From NCBI GenBank assembly GCA_020698575.1, contig CM036242.1, positions 7,448,624 to 7,512,623 on the forward strand: 64,000 nucleotides of DNA, in the 5' to 3' direction. This DNA is from Bostrychus sinensis (Eukaryota; Chordata; Actinopteri; Gobiiformes; Eleotridae). A model generated the notes under the pieces. The model had not been told where the DNA came from. It ran no database searches and worked only from the letters and a program-made list of their open reading frames with translations. Positions 55,938 to 64,000 of this stretch are shown one piece after another (within the stretch, counting starts at the first letter, position 1; the number at the start of each line of letters is the position of its first letter). The translations under genes and the position numbers were made by a program.

Positions 55938-56248
55938 TAACTTTGATTATAGATCACCTTGATATAATAAACCACTTTAGCTGTGGGAAGTAGGCAGTGT
56001 CGCACAGTCAGGTGTCTCTAGATACAATCACTCTGCCTATAGGCAAACTAAGCAGCTGCATAGGGCCCCACAGACATTAGAGGGCCCCAAGGCTTATCCA
56101 TCATTTGGTGATTTGATTAATTTGTCACTCTATTTAATGAATATTCTGCTTGTTATTGCCACACTTTTTTGAGCGGGTCTATCTGTGTTATACTCACTGT
56201 TTACCTGGGCCCCCTCTGAAGAGTTTGCAAGGCAGAAATGTCTTAACG

Positions 56249-56957
56249 CAGCCATTCCCAAAGTCAGGAGCGTCACGGCCCCCTTAAATTTACCAAAATC
56301 CCACGCGGACCCCCAACAATACAACTTCCCTTGATCCCAAATTTTATTTTCATGTTTTTGTTCATATATTTCTATAAAAACATTACAAAAGACACTATTG
56401 GCTAAAAAGTGTTTTAAAGTTATATTTTTAAACAAATACACTGTAAAAAAAAAAAAATGCTGCAATAACTCAAGGCAAAGGATCCCTCAAGATTTTTGGG
56501 GCCAACTCAAAATCTCAAGTTTTCCACACTTTCACTTAGTTTGATGTTCATACGTCTAAAAACTTTTCTAATTTTTAAGTTTTTCTCTCAATCATTATTT
56601 TTTTACTCATCTTACAGCCAACTTACAGTGTTCAGAAAAAGTTACTCTCTTGTTAAATGTAGTATATTTAGTTTTTATTATTATCAGTAATACTTTTTCT
56701 GAACAGTGGAGTCTGTAAGATGAGTTGGAAAAAATAAAGATAGTGAGTAAAACTTAAAATTTCAAGTTTTTAGATGTATGAATGATAAATTTGAACAATC
56801 TTGAGGGATGCCTTGAGTTTTTGCAGCATTGTTTTTTACAGTGCATTTCAAACTCAATTTCTTTTTATGTACTTAATATAGACAGCCTCTGGGGGCCGCC
56901 CTGCAGTACCTTTGCGGACCCCCAGGAGGCCCCCGGACCCCACTTTGGGAACTGCTG
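56249..56957. mobile_element. Middle hAT of the nest, duplication TCTTAACG
   Basis: Perfect TCTTAACG on both sides (56241-56248 and 56958-56965). Tips CAGCCATTCCCAAAGT and ACTTTGGGAACTGCTG. Same family as 58700-59383 (shared AAAGTCAGGAGC near one end and GTGGGGTCCGGGGG near the other, in the opposite orientation). A foldback MITE splits it. Confidence 0.85.
56439..56843. mobile_element. Inner foldback MITE of the nest
   Basis: Tips CACTGTAAAAAA and TTTTTTACAGTG. Arms continue inward: ATGCTGCAATAACTCAAGGC against GCCTTGAGTTTTTGCAGCAT, and TCATCTTACAG against CTGTAAGATGA. TA on the left flank (56437-56438), CA on the right, consistent with a worn TA duplication. Confidence 0.75.
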
Positions 56958-57100
56958 TCTTAACGCATCCATCTCCATAGAAACATAGTTGGTCAGTGTT
57001 TTAAAGAAAAAAGTTATAGTAAAATTGAACTGAGAGGCTTGGCCCACAAACCTATTCTGTTTAGGGCCCCCAAATGTACAGGACCGGCCCTGGGTACAAT

Positions 57101-57420
57101 GAGTCCTGGTGTCCTGCCATATGAGGTCTGTGTTCTTTTAAAAATACAGCCAGTCCATGCACACCAGACGGTCTATAACCCACACACTGGAAGCCCAAAC
57201 TGCTAACTCACATTTGGAAGCTCTGCCAGGACAAATATTTCAGATTCAGACCTTTCCCTGATGAAGGCCCAGTGCAGAAATGTTGCTTTGTTTTATATTT
57301 GAATCCTTTCTTACTGTCGCGAGTTAGACAGCGTGTGGGAGTTTTTCTTCTTTTTTGAGATCAGAGGATGCACGAATGCTGCTTCAATAGCCTTCACCTG
57401 GGCATTACCATACAATAAAC
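57101..57420. other. Unassigned, with a CTGATGAAGGC..GAAA motif
   Basis: 57250-57290 reads CCCTGATGAAGGCCCAGTGC then AGAAATGTTGCTTTG. This is a worn form of a common retroelement-associated phrase that can resemble a hammerhead core. No gene is seen. Confidence 0.3.
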
Positions 57421-57422
57421 TA

Positions 57423-57967
57423 CCGTATTTATAGGGCGCACTTAAAAGCCTTCAATCTTCTCAAGAAACAACAGTGCGCCTTATAATCCAGCGCGCCTTA
57501 TATATGAATTTATTTACGGCTAGCGTAGTCAGGAGCATGGTGGAGTAATACATACTGTGCTTCACCATAATATTGCCGTAATCGCCCAACTGTTTAACTC
57601 GGACACTGAAGATGAAGAATTTGAGGGATTTGTGGACGAGAAATGAACTGAAAAAGTGAGTGTATTGTGTTGTATTTTGTTATAACGTTAACTGAACAGT
57701 TATGAGTTATTGTGTTATTGTGTTATTGTTATCGTTTGATTTAGCGGTCTCAGATTGTGTTTTTTTTTTTTTTTTCACGCGTTACAACTGAACAAGTTTG
57801 GGAGTTATGGTGAACGCGTTGAATAAAGTTTGACTGACTGACTTATCTGACTGTTTTGTTTCGCCTTTTAGTCTGGAGCGCTTTATATGTGAAAAAAGTT
57901 CGAAAATAGACCGTTCAATGACAGTGCACCTTATAATCCGGAGCGCCCTATAGCGCGGAAAATACAG
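57423..57967 (+). mobile_element. Pogo-like TA-flanked MITE, copy 4 (sister family)
   Basis: Tips CCGTATTTATAGGGCGCAC and GCGCGGAAAATACAG, flanked by TA (57421-57422 and 57968-57969). AATAAAGTTTGACTGACTGA, then CTTATCTGACTGTTTT, is shared with copy 3. Contains the tail remnant below. Confidence 0.75.
57587..57646 (+). pseudogene. Pogo-like transposase C-terminal tail remnant
   Basis: Open frame ending QLFNSDTEDEEFEGFVDEK and a stop. The LF-x-SDTEDEEF-x-GF tail is the same as in copy 1 (7198-7326), although the two elements differ greatly at the DNA level outside it. Confidence 0.45.
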
Positions 57968-57969
57968 TA

Positions 57970-58691
57970 TCCAAAAACCTCTTCATTCATTCTTCATTCA
58001 GCTCTGTATTTTAAAAGCGGAACTCAGTAACTCGTGCACGTTTCTTCACTGTTTTGCCATATTTTCCTCTAAAGAGCTCCCCCTACAGTTCGGAGTAAAG
58101 CACTACTGTTTTGCTAACTGCCATGTTCCGCTTTCTAGCGAGACTCGAGACTTTTGTGACTCCGGGTCGGCGACACTCTGACTGTCAAGTGTCATTTTCA
58201 GCCCACAGACACCAGGCGGAGACACTGGACACTTCATTTACCCCACAACAACTCATTTAACCATCACACAGACTCTGAAACTGTTTATTTAAGGCAAAAA
58301 AAGTTACTGTGTTCCACTTTAAATGTTAAGTCAGAGGCTAAAGTAGTTAGCAATAGTATTAGCTAATATTTATTTCTCTTTTAAAAGGAGTTTTGCAAAT
58401 AATTTTAGTAAATTAACATTATTTGCAGAATTTGTTGCTCTCTGAATTTGTAGATGATTAAATTAAAGTGGAACTACATTTATTAATTCTCTATTTAAAG
58501 TGTCATTTAAATTTTATTTTATTAAATGCTTTATTTTTATTTACATGCTCCTAAAAGGGCACTCTGGGTATTAAGTTTTTGTTGTCAGCTCTTGCTATTA
58601 TTCCAAATTCTTTGTATTAAATTCAAAACAAGCTTGTGCTCCTTAATAACATGCTGAAATGCAAATGTATTAACACATTAATTAACTGTCT
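57970..58691. other. No gene; contains a repeat related to 53520-53636
   Basis: 58200-58325 is the partner of 53520-53636. 58350-58690 is AT-rich and unassigned. Confidence 0.4.
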
Positions 58692-58807
58692 GTCTACTTC
58701 AGTGGTTCCCAAAGTGGGGTCCGGGGGCTCCTGGTGGGCCGCGAAAGTACTGCGGGGGGCCGCCAGAGGTTGTCTACATTAAGAACATGAAAATAAATTG
58801 AGTTTAA

Positions 58808-59245
58808 AGGTTCTATGAGCAGTATATTTTAGATATTTTGTAAAAATGACCCACGTGTGGCAAGATATGATGTAAACATGTTTAGATCAAATATTAGTTT
58901 TACTGTTAACTGTTTACTGTTGTGCTGTATGACAATCTCCTATTTCCCTCAACCCTTGGGACAACGGATGGAAATTAGCATTCTTGCTAAAATCCGGTAT
59001 GGTTACATTCATGCTATATATGCCTGTCTGTTCATTAACATGCACTGTCCCGTTTAAAAAAAACAAAAAAACAATGGTACTGTTGATTTGTTAACAATTA
59101 AACATATATTTTACATAATGGCCAAGTTGTTTTTGTTTACATTTTTTGTTTTGGTTCTAAAACTGCACTGCCATTCATCCAATCAGTAAAGAGACCATTG
59201 TTTTGATTTAGACTGCAGTACGAGCGCAAGCTGCTCACAGTAACT
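58808..59245. mobile_element. T2-B TTAA-flanked MITE, copy 2, with an inserted LINE tail
   Basis: TTAA at 58804-58807 and 59246-59249. Tips AGGTTCTATGAGCAG and, in reverse, AGTTACTGTGAGCAG. Matches 30636-30908 except for an insertion at about 58914-59072. Confidence 0.75.
58914..59072 (+). mobile_element. 5'-truncated non-LTR retrotransposon 3' end
   Basis: CCCTTGGGACAACGGATGGA, AATTAGCATTCTTGC, ATGCACTGTCCCG and an A-rich tail (AAAAAAAACAAAAAA). Absent from the sister T2-B copy, so it is a later insertion. Confidence 0.6.
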
Positions 59246-59391
59246 TTAAGATTAATTACAATGCAGTATTTATTTTAAAATGTCACTTTGCTAACAGTGT
59301 TTTTTTAAATGTTTTTTTTTAGAAATTTATGGTTAAAAACATAGACTTCTTGTTTTTAATGCTCCTGACTTGGGGAGAAACTGGTCTACTT

Positions 59392-60379
59392 ATTCCACAT
59401 TTATTACATAAGGACCTCATACTGTAATGGTATGGACCACACATTAGCCCTACGACAACTAATCATCTTCATACTGCACATTTAGTCACAGAACCATAAA
59501 TTATTTGACGTTTAAAGCTAATATTTGAAGATAAAAAGCCAGTCAGAATGTTACAGGACGTCCCATATCCCACTGATCTGCGCTTCTGTTCAAATCGATA
59601 TCTTTTTAACTCACATTAGCGGGACATTTCTGTGAGTTCTCCCCCATCACAGTGGGAAATCTCCAGTTTAAAAAGGAATGACTCAGCTCTAACATGTGCC
59701 CCGTCAGTCCACACACTCCTGCTTCTGTTGGGCCTGTTCCACTCGCTGCTCCGCCGGGGGGACTACTGTTTTCTCAGCGCACCATGACGAACGCAGAAAC
59801 GTCTTCATTAGCTCGCCCTCCCAGTGGAGCCCAATTAGTGTGAGCATCTATCCCAGCAACGCCACTACTATCAGACTCTGCTCTGAAAACACTGCTGAAA
59901 AAGATGTCTGTAGGTAGAAATATAATAATTATCATCTGTTTTTGTTTTTTTCTTTGCAACACCAGGGAGTAGGGGTAATCCTCAACAGCCTCTGGGTATT
60001 TAGCACTCACTTTCACCAGCACTTTCTGTTACTGTAATGCTGTACAGATCAAAAGACTGGTCACTACTGCCTCCTTGTGCGTGAGCATGGTAACTGCGCT
60101 TGTCTACGCTCAATTTAAAATCTAAATGCACTAATAAAATAATTCCTATTAAGAGCTATTTGGCAGGATGTATAAATAATGGTGGCCTGTGTGAGTATGG
60201 CTCATGTCCCAGGCTACAGCGCACGCACACACACACACATTAGGTAAATGAGTGTGTGTTAATACACTAATGCACCTGTAAGCTGCTGCAGTAACTGTTG
60301 GGAGTTTAGGATTTGTCAACCTAAAACACAATAAAGCACAAGCATCTTTTTTTCCCCCAATGGCTAAATGTAAAGAAAA
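59392..60379. other. No gene recognised
   Basis: 59690-59920 is ordinary sequence with small frames on both strands. 60222-60240 is a short (CA)n. Nothing supported. Confidence 0.35.
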
Positions 60380-60700
60380 CTATGGAAGAGGATTGGGACC
60401 ACTGTAAAAAAACATTTTTGAGGGTTGATTTCTGGGAATAATGCCAGATTTTTGAGACTAAAGTCAGAATTGTAAGATTAAAGTCAGAATTAAGTGACTT
60501 GTTTTGTTTTTTAGTTGCCCCAAAACAAAAAAAAAAGTGTTTAAAAAAGTGTTTGAGATTGAAGTCAGAATTGAGTCACTTCTTTATTGGCCAGAAACAA
60601 AAAATGTTAAGTGTTCTGAATTTCTGAGTCAGAATTGGGTCAAAAAAAAGAATTTAAATAAAAATGAGTCGCCAAAAAGAAAGAATAAAGTCAGATATTA
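60380..60700 (+). mobile_element. Copy of the AAAGTCAGAATT element family
   Basis: Starts GGAAGAGGATTGGGACCACTG, then AACATTTTTGAGGGTTGA, as at 26524, followed by repeated AAAGTCAGAATT and GAGTCAGAATTG words. The right end is not found. Confidence 0.5.
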
Positions 60701-61829
60701 AATTTTATTCTCGGATCTCAAACAGTTTGAGTTCTGCTGTTGAAATTAAATGTGTAGACCACAGTTTAGTCCTGAATAATCCAGTTAGTCCTGATTTAGT
60801 CCTAGCTTAATCCTGGATGTTCTTTCAGTCTTTTGAAAGCCGTATATTTTCTGAGATGGTACCGGGAGTGAAAAGTTTAAGAATCACTCTCCTATAAATA
60901 ACTACTGAATGGGACGGTGTATGCTTTAACTATGCTTTATCGAACTATACTGAACCAAAACAAAACGGGTTTTAAACAGAGTAAATATTCTCTATGGGCT
61001 ATGTTAGTATGTCTTTGATCTGCGTGGTTTGGCGCTGAAGCAGTGGTACAGGAATTTAACCTAGACTTTACCCATACATGCATGTCTTTGAACAAAAAAC
61101 CTCATAGTAACACAGAATCCATGCAGCCACCATGCACAACAATATGTCACACAGATAAACAACGCTGAATACCACTCAGAGACAATGGATCCTTGTTGAA
61201 GAGTGTTTAATCAAATCAAAAAGTACATATATGAATACAGTAGATGTAGGATTAGTGGTACTTTTGAGGCACAGGAAAAGACCAATGACAATGACAGACA
61301 GTGACTTCCAATAATGTGCAGTTAAATAATACATTTAGATACCATAAAAAAGCAAACAAAATCTTCATTTATCAAAACAATGTAAAAGGCAGTTGTCAGT
61401 AGATAGGGCTGGTACAGTAGGACCACTTTGGCGTATGTTTATACATAAAACAATCAATGCGGAGGTACTTTCATCTGAGTGGCAATGCTTACATGATTTA
61501 CATAATTCAAACTTCAGTCTCAGAGAGCTCACGCTGAGAGAGATTACAGCGAGCAAGGCACCGAGCAGTGAGCTGGGTATTGACATGACACAAATATGAG
61601 CAGAATTTACATGATAATTGATAAAAAGACACATTAGGTTAAAATGCCAAGGAAAGCACCTCAGGTACAACACAGTAACAGGTCTGGAGTTAAACTAAAA
61701 TCTGTGCATGACTTGTAAATTTGATTTTCAACGGAGAAACAGATTTTCAAATTTATATTTTAGGTTTTTAAATTTAATACAAAGCATAAATAATTTGATT
61801 TGGATATTATGGATTATAATGCTTGGTCA
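60701..61829. other. No gene; TTTAGTCCTG words at 60760-60830
   Basis: GATTTAGTCCTAGC-type words recur near 60790. 61000-61829 is ordinary to AT-rich sequence. The 102-codon minus-strand frame at 61673-61365 is not recognised. Confidence 0.35.
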
Positions 61830-62130
61830 AGGTAACACTTTATTTTATAGTACACTTGATACAGGATATCTTCAATGTAACTACACTGTAATATTATAAA
61901 CAAACTGTAACATTATGTAACTATGTTGTACTTACATAATGACATTTTGTGGACTTAGTTTCTAGATACAAATGTAATAAAAAATACTTGTTACACTGCT
62001 CTACCAAGGGGAAATTTGTAACAGTACAATGACTACTTTACTAGAGAGTAATATGCGCTTTGGTAGAAGTCACTACATTCATTACAGTCTACAGTACACT
62101 GGGTTACACTGTTGTTACATTGTAGTTCAC
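61830..62130. repeat. TGTTACA/TGTAACT-rich dispersed repeat
   Basis: Starts GGTAACACTTTATTTTATAG and is full of GTAAC/GTTAC words to TTACATTGTAGTTCAC near 62130. The opening phrase is a widespread fish DNA-element end; class not determined. Confidence 0.45.
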
Positions 62131-62394
62131 AACAAAAAATGTAAAAAGAAGTCATCTGGTTTTTAAAGTTGAAAACATGGACCTGATTCAGCCTTCACAG
62201 ACATGTATCAGTGTCAAATTTAAGTGTTACCAAAAGTGACTTAAAGTGAGGAAGTTTAAAACACATAGCTTCTGGATCAAACATAAAATAAAATTTAAAA
62301 ATTGAAATTGAATTGAAAATGTTCTAAAATATTTTAATATTTATTTATTGCTTGTTGTTTATAAGCACAAGAGCTCCTTGTAAATGAAATGGTT

Positions 62395-62690
62395 TCCCCA
62401 GTTAACAGGAGGTCAGGGGTTCAATTCCCAGAGAGGGCACCAAAAACACCAGCCACAGTACATCATGTGCCTGTCCTAATCCTGGATAAATGTCAGGAAG
62501 GCCACTGAGTACCTTGTATTTGACACAGATATAGATCAATTTAAGCTTTAAATGAGTTTTTCAGACGTTTATTTGATATTGGTTTTGATTAAATTATGCA
62601 TCTGGATTTAATTCCCAGAGGGAGGCGCAAAAAACATCAGCCACAATACTGTACGCGAAACGGCTGAGTCAAGAAGGGCCTTCGGAAAAT
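62395..62690 (+). mobile_element. Two SINE fragments
   Basis: GGGGTTCAATTCCCAGAG (62425) and GGATTTAATTCCCAGAG (62603) are B-box-like, each followed by a GGCGC/GGCACCAAAAACA-CAGCCACA phrase, so the two are diverged copies of one SINE in tandem. Confidence 0.5.
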
Positions 62691-63238
62691 AAAAACCTAT
62701 AATTTGAAGAGAAAAGATGAAATTCAAATTGTTTAGTGTTGTTTTTTTTTAATTGGGTGACCCAGGAAGTTGATGCACTTAAACTGCACAAATTCCAAAA
62801 GCCAAGTGTTATTTTTTGTATAAATTTTGTTGTATTTTTCTAATTTTAATTCCAAACTGAACATCAAATAAACAAACGATACACAGATTTTCTAAGGCCA
62901 CAGTCAAACATAAAATGCGTTTGTCCAGCAGGTACATAAACACCCAAAGTGCCAGGACGCCGCTCTCAGGTCTAAGCCGGTCTACCAAAAGAAATGTACA
63001 TCAGCGCAAACTGGAATGAAAAACTCATCTATTTCTACTCCTTGGAGGCTCTCCTGCTCTCATTCTAAATCCCCATCAGTCTCTGGGTGGTTTTCCTCAC
63101 AGTGTTTACAGATGAGGATGCAGCGTCAATGTCTAATTACTCCTGGAAACCTCCGCCAGTCTCCAACACTTGCTTAAAACTCCCCCCCAGTGCACGACAA
63201 ACTAAAGAAACTATGGGCTACGTGGCGTGTGAGTGATG
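62691..63238 (-). other. Probable 3' UTR of the cd151-like gene
   Basis: Lies directly downstream of the stop codon on the minus strand. 62900-63230 is free of the repeats seen elsewhere. No polyadenylation signal stands out (a TTTAAT on the plus strand, i.e. ATTAAA, occurs near 62838 and 62748), so the end of the transcript is not fixed. Confidence 0.4.
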
Positions 63239-63298
63239 TTAGTACGGCTCCACCTTCAGGCTCCGGTAAAGGCAGCAGGTGAACACCATCCCGATCAC
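63239..63298 (-). CDS. cd151: Tetraspanin CD151-like, last coding exon
   Basis: Reads VIGMVFTCCLYRSLKVEPY then TAA (63239-63241), preceded by an acceptor (TTGTGCAG). This is the end of the fourth membrane segment, with the CC pair typical of juxtamembrane palmitoylation, and the short cytoplasmic tail. YRSL fits the Y-x-x-hydrophobic endocytic signal known in mammalian CD151. The exon joins in phase 0 to 63373-63459. CD151 is a plasma-membrane tetraspanin that binds laminin-binding integrins. A paralogue such as tspan11 is less likely given the IGAVGIGIACVQ-V join and tail. Confidence 0.85.
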   Translation of the reverse strand: MIGMVFTCCLYRSLKVEPY

Positions 63299-63372
63299 CT
63301 GCACAAGGCCAACGTGTTACACAAATACGTTCATGATTTAATGAGAAGACTGATGTAAAAAGAGACGCTTAC
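63299..63372 (-). other. 74-bp intron of the cd151-like gene
   Basis: Minus strand GTAAGCGTCT ... TTGTGCAG, canonical GT-AG with a consensus donor. The short length is normal for compact teleost introns. Confidence 0.85.
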
Positions 63373-63459
63373 CTGTACACATGCAATACCGATACCCACT
63401 GCCCCGATGATCTTCAGATGATCCAGGATAAATTTTTCCAGTTTGGTGATGCAGCCGCC
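63373..63459 (-). CDS. cd151: Tetraspanin CD151-like, penultimate coding exon
   Basis: 87 bp, phase 0 at both ends: GGCITKLEKFILDHLK then IIGAVGIGIACVQ. The Cys is the last conserved cysteine of the large extracellular loop; the second part is the start of the fourth membrane segment, with the Gly-rich IGAVGIGIACVQ of CD151. Acceptor GATTGTAG lies at its 5' side and donor GTAAG at its 3' side. Earlier exons (first three membrane segments, CCG motif) must lie beyond 64000. Confidence 0.9.
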
Positions 63460-63908
63460 CTACAATCAAAACAAAATGGACGCTTTAAAACTAGACTGAA
63501 AGTGGAATAAAATATATAACAGCAGTTTTTGCTATAATAAGCTGGACTGAACCAGATTCATTCTTTGTGCAGAGCAGAGGGAACATTGATGTTTTCTGAG
63601 TCCAACAGTTCTGCTCTATTGTATTGATCACTAATTCAATTCTAATTGATCAGAGGAGAAACTCATCTATTAATGTGTGAGAAAAGAATGTTTCCCAAAC
63701 ATGTTTTTAGAATCTGTGCAAAATTGTGAATCACTATTGTCTCTAGATGATGTCCAACTCCATAAAGGGAGCTCCTGGACGTTAAATTACAATGATGACT
63801 ATTTTATTTAAAGCTGAAAACATTTTTTGTGCTTTTCTTATAATGTTTAAACTAAAGAAAACCAGGCTTTTGGCAAATTCTAGCATATTTTACAGTTATA
63901 CACTTAAT
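63460..63908 (-). other. Intron of the cd151-like gene (part)
   Basis: No further exon is seen up to the window edge. Ordinary AT-rich intron sequence. Confidence 0.6.
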
Positions 63909-64000
63909 TTGCCTGGAAAATCCAGACTGATGTCTCTGTGTTATTCTACAGAGAAATATCAGTCTGGTCACCGCCGTCCGCAGTGGTTTACTCAAATCCC
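63909..64000. mobile_element. MITE with TTGCCTGG tip, second copy (cut by window edge)
   Basis: TTGCCTGGAAAATCCAGACT then GATGTCTCTGTG, TTATTCTACAGAGA and AATATCAGTCTGG is the reverse complement of the right part of 46287-46758. It lies in a cd151 intron. Confidence 0.65.

Larger units (their letters stand above)
56029..57092. mobile_element. Outer hAT of a triple nest
   Basis: Flanking octamers GATACAAT (56021-56028) and GGTACAAT (57093-57100) match at seven of eight. The right tip, in reverse, is CAGGGCCGGTCCTG; the left tip CACTCTGCCTATAGG has drifted. AGGGCCCC blocks occur inside both ends. A second hAT lies within. Confidence 0.6.
58700..59383. mobile_element. hAT element with perfect duplication GTCTACTT
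   Basis: GTCTACTT at 58692-58699 and 59384-59391. Tips CAGTGGTTCCCAAAG and, in reverse, CAGTTTCTCCCCAAGTCAG. Sub-terminal GTGGGGTCCGGGGGC and GGCCGCCAGAGG match the 56249-56957 copy. A T2-B element is inserted about 105 bp from the left end. Confidence 0.85.

Noticed and set aside
60222..60240. (CA)n as a notable microsatellite
   Set aside because: Too short to be of interest.

Overview
This is a stretch of teleost fish nuclear DNA. It is almost entirely intergenic, AT-rich and packed with transposable-element remains. The fish assignment rests on three things seen together: short TTAA-flanked (Kolobok/T2-like) elements, hAT, pogo-like and Harbinger deletion derivatives with clear target duplications, and fish-type SINE and LINE tails. 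The only host gene I can support is at the right edge on the minus strand: the last two coding exons of a tetraspanin, best matched to cd151 (63239-63298 and 63373-63459), separated by a 74-bp GT-AG intron. Upstream exons lie beyond the window.

Layout. 1-9 kb: hAT copies (the first with duplication TTTGAAAA), a LINE tail, a SINE, and a hAT (duplication AAGAGGAC) carrying a pogo-like element inside it. 9-12 kb: a 21-bp and a 13-bp minisatellite, each directly upstream of a copy of the same SINE family. 12-21 kb: two foldback elements of about 0.94 kb, an LTR-like block with a 70-bp internal direct repeat, a G/A-rich minisatellite, a solo LTR and a SINE that shares its tail with the LINE at 2.3 kb. 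21-28 kb: unique-looking sequence, then piggyBac-like and Kolobok-like elements inside older repeats. 29-37 kb: a second pogo-like copy, two hAT elements with older insertions in or around them (one keeps a transposase start), and a Penelope-like fragment.

37.5-46.3 kb: the most unusual region, a head-to-tail array of two unclassified units. Unit A is about 1.15 kb (five copies plus one diverged copy A'). Unit B is about 385 bp (four near-identical copies plus one diverged copy B'). Both are dense in perfect short hairpins, most with TTC/TTT loops. A-B pairs are separated by AAT microsatellites, and stems differ between B and B' by paired, compensating changes. A sixth, older A copy follows, split by a MITE that also appears in the cd151 intron.

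47-63 kb: a Harbinger element inside a LINE tail, a 42-bp tandem repeat, a perfect 31-bp inverted repeat, three more pogo-like copies, a triple-nested hAT/hAT/foldback set, another hAT with two further insertions, and SINE fragments leading into the probable 3' UTR of cd151.

Apart from cd151 nothing here looks like a working protein gene. Most open frames are chance frames in repeats. A few unrecognised frames and four repeat-free stretches (possible conserved noncoding sequence) are flagged at low confidence.
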